A stretch of DNA of 32,413 bases. Origin: Synechocystis salina LEGE 00031 (GTDB lineage Bacteria > Cyanobacteriota > Cyanobacteriia > Cyanobacteriales > Microcystaceae). The notes beneath the pieces are model-generated. The model saw only the letters and a program-made list of their open reading frames with translations. It did not search any database and was not told the DNA's origin. A program made the position numbers and the translations under genes. The stretch lies in NCBI RefSeq assembly GCF_015207985.1, contig NZ_JADEVV010000048.1, forward strand, positions 1 through 32,413. The letters are read 5' to 3'. This document shows positions 18,266 through 25,932 of this stretch, piece after piece (positions within the stretch are counted from its first letter, which is position 1; each line of letters opens with the position of its first letter).

Positions 18266-21200
18266 ATGGATCAAACAAACGTTTTTAGCCTGAAAGATCG
18301 CCAATGGCAACCCCGCTACGACTCCGACGTAGATAATTTGGTCAAAGACTTTTACGAACCCGCCCTCGAATGTGCCATCCGCTATGACAGGGTTTCAGGC
18401 TATTTTTCCCCAGCCATCTTGACCCTTGTGAGCCGAGGCATCGAAGGGCTAATCCGTAACCAAGGCAAAATGCGCCTCATTGTGGGCTGCACCCTCGATG
18501 AACCCGAAGTGGAGGCGATCGCCACCGGAGAAAAACTCAAGCAGATCCTGGCAACCAAACTGGCAACCCCCCTGGCACCCCAGACTCCCCACGAAGCCAA
18601 TGCTCTGGAATTACTATCCTGGCTCATCGCCCATGACTACCTGGAAATCAAGCTAGCTGTCCCCTGCACTCCCGATTATCGCCCCCTCGCCAACCAGTCC
18701 ATCTTCCATCCCAAAGCGGGCATCATCGAAGACTCCAACGACGATCGCCTAGCCTTCAACGGCAGTAATAATGAGACTGTGCAAGGGTGGACAGGCAACT
18801 GGGAAAGTTTTCACGTCTTTACCGACTGGCAAGGCTCCTCCGTTCATGTGGACAGCGAAGAAAAAACCTTTGCAGAATTATGGGCCGGACGGGCACGACG
18901 CTGCTTAGTTGTGGACATTCCCACCGCCGTCCAAGAAAACCTACTTCGCTTTTTGCCCCCTAATGGTCAACTCCCCCAACGACTGGTTTTTGACGATCAG
19001 CTTATTTCACCCTTTCAAGATGCCAAGGGAGACGGCCAGCTCCTTACCGTTCCTAGGCCAGATTCACCCCCGCAAGCCGAAGAAGTTTACGACCCCCAAG
19101 CCCTTTTCAAACAGGTGTGGGCCACCATTAAATACGGCCCCGCAGTACCCGGTAACGGCGATCGCATTGGGGAAGTTACTTCCGCCATCAAGCCCTATCC
19201 CCATCAAATTAAAGCCTTCCAGCGGCTTTACAATAATTGGCCCCCGAAATTATTAATCGCCGATGAAGTTGGACTAGGGAAAACCATTCAAGCCGGATTA
19301 CTGATCCGACAAGCCTGGCTTGCAGGCAAGGCCAAACGGATTTTAATCATGGCTCCCAAAGCTGTGCTCAAGCAGTGGCAGTTAGAGCTACGGGAAAAAT
19401 TTAACCTTAATATTCCCATCTATGACGGTAAGACCTTAACCTGGTGCGAGTCCCCTGCCATGGCGGCCTTAGACAAACCCATTCAAAAACCTGTTTCCCG
19501 TCGGGATTGGCATCAAGAACCCTTGGTAATTACTTCTAGTCACCTGATGCGCCGTGGCGATCGCCGGTTGGAATTGTCCCAAGATGCCGAACCATTCGAC
19601 CTAATTATTTTGGATGAAGCCCACCACGCTCGCCGTCGGGGGGTCAGTGGCAGTCAACCAAAAGGGGCAAACAAATTGCTCAATCTTATGCAGGAACTGA
19701 AGGGGAAAACCCAAGGTTTAGTGCTCCTTACCGCAACCCCCATGCAGGTTAGCCCCATTGAAGTGTGGGACTTATTGAACCTATTGGGACTGCCCCCGGA
19801 GTGGGATCTACAGAGCTTCCAGCGATTTTTTGACTACGCCGCCCACGACAACCCCTCCCATACCCAATTCGAGTACATGGCCCGACTCTTCCGGGCAGTG
19901 GAACAACATTTCGGGCCCACTCCCCTAGAAGACTTCCAAAAATACTTCCCCCAGGCCAGTAACTTAGCCCTTAAAAAAGTAGTTCGTGCCCTGTTGGATG
20001 AGGCCCAAGCTCCCCGCAAAGCTCTGAGTACAGACCGGCGCAAAATGGCGATCGCCATCATGAAACGCAATACCCCTATCCAAAGACTCATCTCCCGCCA
20101 TACCCGTACCCTCCTCAGAAAATATTACGAAGCCGGAAAGATCAGTAGTCGCATTGCCCAACGGTATGTCAAAGATGAATTTGTCACCCTCAGTCCAGCG
20201 GAACGGGAATTATACGAGGCGATCGAAAACTATATTTCCACCACCTACAACAATGCCTCCCAGTCCGAGCAAAATGCAGTGGGCTTTGTGATGACAATTT
20301 ATCGCCGCCGTCTTGCCAGTAGCTTTGCCGCCCTTGCCCGTACCATCGAGCAACGTTTGGACAAACTAAATAATAAACATTCCAGTCAACTTGAACTGAA
20401 CTTGGAAGACCTAGACGACGATGAAGTTTCAGAAGAGCCCATCGATGAAGACGAAGCTCAACAGCTAGAGCAAGAGGCCCTTAAAAATGAAGAATGCTAC
20501 GATTTAGAATCCCTGCTGCAACAGATTAAGCAATTACCCACCGACACCAAAGCCCAAGAGTTGAGACGATATATCCAACAATTGCATGGGATAGGCTACC
20601 CCCAGATCATCATTTTTACTCAATACACAGATACGATGGACTTCTTGCGGCAGTCCTTAACTGAAGCCGATCCAGCTAGCCGCATCATTTGCTTTTCCGG
20701 CCGAGGGGGCGAACGACGTAATGGCGATCGCTGGGAATCCATTTCCCGAGAAGAGACTAAACGCATTTTCAGGGCTGGGCAAGCCGAAATATTACTTTGT
20801 ACCGATGCTGCCGCCGAGGGGCTGAATTTTCAATTCTGTGGCGCATTAATCAACTACGACATGCCCTGGAATCCGATGCGGGTTGAACAACGAATCGGAC
20901 GCATTGACCGCTTGGGACAGATTTTTGCCGACCAAGGTATAACCATTGTCAATCTCCATTATGCTGACACTGTTGAAACTGATGTCTACATTGCCTTGAG
21001 AGATCGGATCGATCTATTTACCCAGTATGTAGGGAGATTACAACCGATTCTTTCTACCCTATCCCAACGTATTACTTCAATTGTTCTTTCTTCAAAAGAT
21101 GATCGAGAAAACAATAAAAACGAAATTTTGGAACAACTTGAAGTGGAAACTAATCAACAAGATATATTCGATATTGATCAAGTTACTGAAGCAGATCTAG

Positions 21201-21478
21201 AAGAAGAATTATTACCTACTCCCTTATACGATCTCGATGACCTTGATCACTTATTAAATAAGGTAGATCTCCTACCTCCAGGCATTGAAGTCCAGGTAAT
21301 GCAGGCCAAAGAATACCGCTATTCCCAAGCAGGGATGAAGTACGGACTAAGGGTTACAACTGATCCTGAATATTACGACCTACACTCCAGCAGTATCGAA
21401 CTTTGGTCACCCGGGAATATCTTATTCCCGATAGTTGAAGTTCCAGAAGGAAGCAAGCCGAAACAACTAAAGCTATGA
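18266..21478 (+). CDS. PLD-SNF2 helicase fusion of antiphage array
   Basis: The start is the ATG at 18266, giving 1070 aa. Residues 20-180 form a phospholipase D-like domain; its single HKD-type motif is FHPKAG near 148 with GSNNE near 168. A SNF2/SF2 helicase follows: DEVGLGKT (about 333), ILDEAHHAR (about 448), TATPMQ (about 492), IFTQYTD, TDAAAEGLNFQ and QRIGRIDRLGQ (about 875). A highly acidic linker occurs near 710-745. Such fusions accompany DUF499 and DUF1156 genes in defence loci. The PLD part may cleave DNA, but one HKD motif usually requires dimerisation. DISARM splits comparable functions between DrmD and DrmC. Its stop lies two bases from the stop of the convergent terB-like gene. 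Confidence 0.9.
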   Translation: MDQTNVFSLKDRQWQPRYDSDVDNLVKDFYEPALECAIRYDRVSGYFSPAILTLVSRGIEGLIRNQGKMRLIVGCTLDEPEVEAIATGEKLKQILATKLATPLAPQTPHEANALELLSWLIAHDYLEIKLAVPCTPDYRPLANQSIFHPKAGIIEDSNDDRLAFNGSNNETVQGWTGNWESFHVFTDWQGSSVHVDSEEKTFAELWAGRARRCLVVDIPTAVQENLLRFLPPNGQLPQRLVFDDQLISPFQDAKGDGQLLTVPRPDSPPQAEEVYDPQALFKQVWATIKYGPAVPGNGDRIGEVTSAIKPYPHQIKAFQRLYNNWPPKLLIADEVGLGKTIQAGLLIRQAWLAGKAKRILIMAPKAVLKQWQLELREKFNLNIPIYDGKTLTWCESPAMAALDKPIQKPVSRRDWHQEPLVITSSHLMRRGDRRLELSQDAEPFDLIILDEAHHARRRGVSGSQPKGANKLLNLMQELKGKTQGLVLLTATPMQVSPIEVWDLLNLLGLPPEWDLQSFQRFFDYAAHDNPSHTQFEYMARLFRAVEQHFGPTPLEDFQKYFPQASNLALKKVVRALLDEAQAPRKALSTDRRKMAIAIMKRNTPIQRLISRHTRTLLRKYYEAGKISSRIAQRYVKDEFVTLSPAERELYEAIENYISTTYNNASQSEQNAVGFVMTIYRRRLASSFAALARTIEQRLDKLNNKHSSQLELNLEDLDDDEVSEEPIDEDEAQQLEQEALKNEECYDLESLLQQIKQLPTDTKAQELRRYIQQLHGIGYPQIIIFTQYTDTMDFLRQSLTEADPASRIICFSGRGGERRNGDRWESISREETKRIFRAGQAEILLCTDAAAEGLNFQFCGALINYDMPWNPMRVEQRIGRIDRLGQIFADQGITIVNLHYADTVETDVYIALRDRIDLFTQYVGRLQPILSTLSQRITSIVLSSKDDRENNKNEILEQLEVETNQQDIFDIDQVTEADLEEELLPTPLYDLDDLDHLLNKVDLLPPGIEVQVMQAKEYRYSQAGMKYGLRVTTDPEYYDLHSSSIELWSPGNILFPIVEVPEGSKPKQLKL

Positions 21479-21480
21479 AA

Positions 21481-21930
21481 TTAACCCCTATTTTTAATCA
21501 TCATAACATCAATAATTTTAATAGCAGTTGCCTCTGAAATTCCCAATGCAGTGTACAAAGAGTTCAGTAGATTTTCCTCTTCCCGCGTGACCTCTCCATC
21601 AGCTAGCACCAAGTCGGTAGCAACAGCAAAGACTGTTTCACCTAATTCATGGGGCAAAGAGGCGATCGCTGTTTGAAGTAGACTTCCAAATCCTTCTCTC
21701 TGTGCTGTTCCCAATAACTTATCAAACATCCGGCGTAAAACATCGGCAGAATAACTACGAAACATGTGCATTCGTGTCAGTGAAGATATCAAAGTGGAGA
21801 CTTCTTCATCTGAAAAATATCCATCAACTCCAACAGACACCAAAGTAATAGCAGCAAAAGCTTCTGCAGGACTCATAACCGACTGACTTTGAGTACGCAG
21901 ACCAGAAAGACGATTCCCAAACAGACCCAT
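21481..21930 (-). CDS. TerB-like protein
   Basis: The 149-aa product has the TerB repeat: ITLVSVGVDGYFSDEEV near residues 28-45 and ATDLVLADGEVTREEENLL near 103-121, each with acidic residues of the metal-binding loop. TerB proteins bind divalent metal and are often linked to phage or stress defence; their biochemical role is not settled. It faces the PLD-SNF2 helicase, with only two bases between the stops, and has a perfect TATAAT at 21985-21980. Confidence 0.85.
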   Translation of the reverse strand: MGLFGNRLSGLRTQSQSVMSPAEAFAAITLVSVGVDGYFSDEEVSTLISSLTRMHMFRSYSADVLRRMFDKLLGTAQREGFGSLLQTAIASLPHELGETVFAVATDLVLADGEVTREEENLLNSLYTALGISEATAIKIIDVMMIKNRG

Positions 21931-21979
21931 AGCCCTACCTCCGTATCAACAATTTTAGTCGTAAAAAAGTATTGCTGAG

Positions 21980-21985
21980 ATTATA
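21980..21985 (-). promoter_or_regulatory. -10 box (TATAAT) of terB-like gene
   Basis: A perfect TATAAT is read on the minus strand, 50 bases before the start codon. No -35 match is seen at 16-18 bp, as for many cyanobacterial promoters. Confidence 0.5.
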
Positions 21986-22137
21986 CGATTTTCAATAAAG
22001 GTGCTTTTATTTTGTCACAAAACTTAACTAGCAGTTGACCGATTGGCCACGCTTCCACAGTGACCCCATTACTAAACAGAATGCAAATTGAAATACCTCC
22101 TGTGGAGAAAATACGGGAAAAATCCCCTTTTTGAACC

Positions 22138-22469
22138 ATGACAACCCCTGGCAAGCTAAAGATCACCATAAAGATCAACGAGTTTGCCGATGACGTGCAG
22201 GTCAACGAAAACAACTGGAAGTCATTCGTAATTGACTGTGACGGCACCCAGGTTAGTATTACGGTAAAACCCAAGGTATTTAAGAAAGTCGAACAGGCCA
22301 AAGAAAACTACCCCATGTGGGTGGGGGCGTGCAGCTTCACTGTCCCCGGAGGGAACGTCGATCCATGGGGGAAGCCACCGAGAAGGGATTTATCCTCGAT
22401 CAACCCAACATCCAGGTATTTGAGCGCAAGCCAAAAGAGCCGAAACCCAGTGCTGAAGAGCCTTCATGA
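22138..22469 (+). pseudogene. FinO-like small plasmid protein, frameshifted
   Basis: The first 65 residues (KLKITIKINEF...VSITVKPKVFKKV...YPMWVGA) match a small protein found on cyanobacterial plasmids and usually labelled FinO-like, a possible RNA chaperone; the label is from memory. After WVGA the frame becomes Pro/Ser/Arg-rich and runs to 22488. A shift of frame at about 22331-22365 restores natural sequence from the ATG at 22365 (MGEATEKGF, then IQVFERKPKEPKPS) to a stop at 22469. So about 20 extra bases, an indel or a sequencing error breaks the gene. No clear ribosome binding site precedes the ATG. If functional it could act in copy control, as it lies upstream of rep. Confidence 0.5.
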
Positions 22470-22517
22470 GTCCAATATTGGAGATTGAAATCTCTTTTTG
22501 GAAACTTTTATGGAAAC

Positions 22518-22545
22518 TTGACATTTTCTCGTGTTAGTGTACTTA
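22518..22545 (+). promoter_or_regulatory. Probable promoter of the rep leader
   Basis: A perfect -35 TTGACA (22518-22523) is followed at 16 bp by TACTTA (22540-22545). The next gene starts are a 66-aa frame at 22660 and rep at 23027, so the rep message would carry a long leader of about 475 bases. Confidence 0.5.
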
Positions 22546-22659
22546 AGAGCTATTCAAACAGAGAAAATAGATGAAGACTTTCCAAGGTTGGTTTTTATTT
22601 ATCCCATGGTCAATGGAAAACTAACAGACCTGACAATCTAAAATTATTGGAGAAATTTC

Positions 22660-22860
22660 ATGGAAACACGGCGCTATCTCGCGCCGATCGCCACACAAAC
22701 ACCTAAAACCAAGAAAACCCCTCTCGCTTTGGACGGCATTGAAGGGGTTTCCAAGGATATTAAGGCTAACCAATCAGGCGATCGGTATTTAAAAGAAGGG
22801 ATTGTCAAAACCCACTCAAGACACGTTCCGCAAAAAATTTGGGAAGGAGGTGTCTTTTGA
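22660..22860 (+). CDS. 66-aa leader protein upstream of rep, possibly frameshifted
   Basis: The ATG has a good site (TTGGAGAAA, six to eight bases before). The first 50 residues are Lys/Thr-rich and look coded. After YLKEG another frame reads more naturally (QDTFRKKFGKEV then SFDYHHLINFHDIFKSP) and ends at 22930, which suggests a frameshift near 22802. In the present frame the stop TGA (22858-22860) overlaps a TTG start at 22857. No homologue is recognised. It may be a rep-coupled control protein. Confidence 0.45.
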   Translation: METRRYLAPIATQTPKTKKTPLALDGIEGVSKDIKANQSGDRYLKEGIVKTHSRHVPQKIWEGGVF

Positions 22861-23027
22861 TTACCACCATCTTATCAATTTTCACGACATTTTCAAGAGT
22901 CCCGGCGATAGTTTCATGGAAATTAAGTAACCGGAACGCCCACGGTGTAGGAACTAGACGGATTTCAGCGAAAGCTCTTTTTGCTGAAAACTCCACCTGG
23001 TTTGAAGTCTGTGGGGGGGTAAAGTAA
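22857..23027 (+). CDS. 56-aa frame coupling the leader to rep
   Basis: A TTG at 22857 stands six bases after a perfect AAGGAGG (22844-22850) and overlaps the previous stop. Its own stop TAA overlaps the rep start as TAATG (23025-23029). The product is Ser/Thr/Arg-rich and resembles no family, so its value may lie in ribosome delivery to rep rather than in the peptide. A competing reading is the frame that ends at 22930. Confidence 0.35.
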   Translation: MITTILSIFTTFSRVPAIVSWKLSNRNAHGVGTRRISAKALFAENSTWFEVCGGVK

Positions 23028-25909
23028 TGAAAATCAGACCCCAACACCGGCAAGAATGGCAGAATAGCGGCATCTCCCCTGAGATAATCGAGGCTAACGT
23101 TCAAAGCCTTGATAACGGCTATGGATGGTTGCTGTATGGGGACCAACTACCCCGGCGCAACGATGGACGATTAAGTCAGGGAATCCTGACCCAATATCGT
23201 CACCTTGAAGAAGGAGGGTGGTATTGCTCAGGCTTAGATTCCATCACCCTAGAAGACTCTCAATGGGGCTGTTTCAAACCAGATCGTCCTCGACTATCCA
23301 AAGACGGGAAGCCCATTAAATATGAGCACCCCCCCAAGATTGCAACAGAAGCATTTTGCTTAAAAATCACCCGCCATCAATGGCGACACATTGCCAAGAA
23401 AGCCGGATTAAAGTGCCCCGACCTTGAGAACATCCCCAACGAAGAGATCGCCCAATCATTCTGGCAGTGGGTAAAAGATAACCCCACCGTGCGAGTCATC
23501 ATCACCGAAGGAGCGAAAAAGACCGCCTCCTTACTGAGTCATGGCTATGCCGCCCTGGGCTTGCCGGGGATTTATTCCGGTTATCGCTCCAAAGACAAGG
23601 AGGGGGTTGAATTAGTCCACAAACAGCTAATCCCTCAACTTGAGGCATTTTGCCAACAGAGTCGGGAAATTACCTTCTGTTTCGACAACGACAACAAACC
23701 CAGCACCCGCACCAACGTCAGGAAAGCGATCGCCAACACAGGGCGACTGATGGAGTTCCAAGGATGCAAAGTCACAGTCATGACCTGGGCTGGCTCAGCC
23801 AAAGGCATTGATGATGTCATCGTTGGCAACGGAGAAAGCAGCCTAGACCGCATTTATTCCGCCCGCCAGAGCCTCGAAGCCTACAAACTGAGTGAATTCA
23901 CCGACCTGACCCCCCTCATTTCCCAGAAGGTCAATTCCCGCTACCTTGAGCCAGATATCTTAGACAAGGTCATCACCCGATTAGTGGGGATAAAAGCTGT
24001 CAAAGGAACAGGAAAAACCGAGGTGTTAGCTCAACGAGTACAAAAGGCGATCGCCGAAGGAATCCCCGTCATTGTCCTAACCCACCGGGAACAACTAGCC
24101 AAAGAACTGGCCAAACGGTTTGGATTACCCTATCGGTCGGAATTGGAATTTGGGGCCGAGTCCTTCAATGGTTACGTGCTCTGTGTTGATTCCCTACATC
24201 CCAAAGCCAAGCCCGCCTTTGACCCCGCCCGCTACCCCGATGCCATGGTGATTTTAGACGAAGCAGAACAGGTCATCTGGCATTTGCTCAACTCCGTCAC
24301 CTGTCAACATAATCGCCCCGCCATTCTCGAAACCCTGACCGAATTACTCAATGGCGCTGGGCAAATCATCCTCAGTGATGCCGACCTGACCCGCATCAGC
24401 CTTGATTACCTCAATAGGCTATTAACAGTCCAGTCCGCCCCTTGGGTCCTGGTCAACGAATATAACCCCGCCGGTGTTCGTAAAGCCTTCCTCTATGACA
24501 CACCAGAGGCATTATTCTCCGATGCCTTGGAATGTATCCAAAACGGAGATCGCCTCATGATCCACACCGGAGCACAAAAAGTCAGCAGCAAATGGGGCAC
24601 TATTAACCTAGAAATCATCTTATCGAGAGCATTTCCCAAACTGAAGATTTTGCGCATTGATGCAGAATCCGTGGCAGAACCCGGACATCCCGCCTATGGA
24701 GTCATGGGCAACCTAAACACCGTTCTTCCCCTCTACGACATTGTTATTGCCAGTCCCACCCTAGAAACCGGAGTCAGCATTGACATTAAAGGGCATTTCC
24801 ACCGCGTTTTCTGTTTTGCCCCCGGCAGTCAAACCGCCGAAGCCGTCTGTCAATCCTTGGCCCGGGTACGGGAAGATATCCCCCGCCATATCTGGGTGAA
24901 AGAATATTCCAATCAAAGGATTGGCAACGGCTCCACCATTCCCAAAATATTAGTCCAGTCTCAGCACAAACTCTTTCAAGCCAACTCCCTCCTATTGGGA
25001 CAAGTTGACGTGATGGCCAACCTTGATGGCCATTCCCCCCGCCACATGGTCACCTGGGCAACCTATGCCGCCATTCATAACCACGGCTTTAAAAAATATC
25101 AGGATGTGATCCTTAGCCGCCTAGAAGGAGAAGGATATACCATTATCTCCCCTGACCCCCCCGACGATGGGCAGAGCATAGGAGAGTTAATGAAAGCCTA
25201 CACGGAGGCCAATTATCAAGAGCACTGCGAAAAGGTAGCCGCGGCTCCCCTGCTCGATGATCTAGCATTTAACCGCATCTCCAAAGCCCGAGCCAAAAGT
25301 GAACCGGAACGATTGTCGGAACAAAAAACAGCAATCTCCAAACGGTATCTCACCGATGACATCACCCCGGAACTAGTAACCCAGGATGACAAAGGACTAT
25401 ATGGTCAATTGCAGTTGCGCTATTACTTGACCATAGGGCGGGAATTCTTAGCAGAGCGGGATACCCATCGGGTTAGAAAACTCACCAAACAAACCAGGGA
25501 TGCCTTCACCCCCGACATTAACAGCGCCTGCTATAGCGCCAAGGTAAAAGCCCTGGAAATTATCAATATCGGACAATTCCTCGACGGATCCACCCACACC
25601 TCGGAGAGTTTACAGGATTGGTTTGAGCATATCTGTCAGTTCCGCCATGACATTAAGACCATCCTCAATCAATCCATCAACCCCGAAAGGGATACCCCCA
25701 TCGCCGTTGCCCAAAGGTTACTGGGATTAATGGGATTAAAAATGACAGGGAAACAATACCGGATCAATGGAGGACGGCAACGGATTTATGCCCTCGTAGA
25801 TCCCCCCCCCGACGATCCAGCCCTAGCCATTATGGAACGGTGGTTTGAGCGGGACTCTAGCCATGTCACTTGTCACACACCCCCTTTAAAAGAGTTATGT
25901 AGAAAGTAA
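23027..25909 (+). CDS. CyRepA1-type plasmid replication protein (DUF3854 plus helicase)
   Basis: The 960-aa product has the layout of cyanobacterial CyRepA1 proteins. A Toprim-like DUF3854 region covers about residues 100-290, with VRVIITEGAKKTASLL at about 159-174 and an acidic FCFDNDN strand at about 216, which fits a primase-like active site. A helicase follows: VKGTGKTEV (about 325-333), VILDEAEQV (about 408) and an arginine-finger-like QSLARVRED (about 608). It should prime and unwind at the plasmid origin. The start ATG overlaps the upstream stop (TAATG), so rep translation is coupled to the leader. The origin is not identified; the leader or the AT-rich gap at 27.6-28.0 kb are candidates. 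The gene converges on the integrase with a 23-bp gap. Confidence 0.9.
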   Translation: MKIRPQHRQEWQNSGISPEIIEANVQSLDNGYGWLLYGDQLPRRNDGRLSQGILTQYRHLEEGGWYCSGLDSITLEDSQWGCFKPDRPRLSKDGKPIKYEHPPKIATEAFCLKITRHQWRHIAKKAGLKCPDLENIPNEEIAQSFWQWVKDNPTVRVIITEGAKKTASLLSHGYAALGLPGIYSGYRSKDKEGVELVHKQLIPQLEAFCQQSREITFCFDNDNKPSTRTNVRKAIANTGRLMEFQGCKVTVMTWAGSAKGIDDVIVGNGESSLDRIYSARQSLEAYKLSEFTDLTPLISQKVNSRYLEPDILDKVITRLVGIKAVKGTGKTEVLAQRVQKAIAEGIPVIVLTHREQLAKELAKRFGLPYRSELEFGAESFNGYVLCVDSLHPKAKPAFDPARYPDAMVILDEAEQVIWHLLNSVTCQHNRPAILETLTELLNGAGQIILSDADLTRISLDYLNRLLTVQSAPWVLVNEYNPAGVRKAFLYDTPEALFSDALECIQNGDRLMIHTGAQKVSSKWGTINLEIILSRAFPKLKILRIDAESVAEPGHPAYGVMGNLNTVLPLYDIVIASPTLETGVSIDIKGHFHRVFCFAPGSQTAEAVCQSLARVREDIPRHIWVKEYSNQRIGNGSTIPKILVQSQHKLFQANSLLLGQVDVMANLDGHSPRHMVTWATYAAIHNHGFKKYQDVILSRLEGEGYTIISPDPPDDGQSIGELMKAYTEANYQEHCEKVAAAPLLDDLAFNRISKARAKSEPERLSEQKTAISKRYLTDDITPELVTQDDKGLYGQLQLRYYLTIGREFLAERDTHRVRKLTKQTRDAFTPDINSACYSAKVKALEIINIGQFLDGSTHTSESLQDWFEHICQFRHDIKTILNQSINPERDTPIAVAQRLLGLMGLKMTGKQYRINGGRQRIYALVDPPPDDPALAIMERWFERDSSHVTCHTPPLKELCRK

Positions 25910-25932
25910 GCTCATGAGCCGATGGTCAACCC

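Noticed and set aside
18266-21478. Calling the locus canonical DISARM because of the SNF2 helicase, methyltransferase and PLD domain
   Set aside because: The PLD is fused to the helicase, and no DUF1998 (DrmB) gene or recognisable DrmA is present, while DUF499 is not a DISARM core gene.
22571-22624. A 17-aa frame in the rep leader (MKTFQGWF then LFIPWSMEN)
   Set aside because: Only a weak purine stretch before the ATG and no sign of an attenuator hairpin after it; too little to call a leader peptide.
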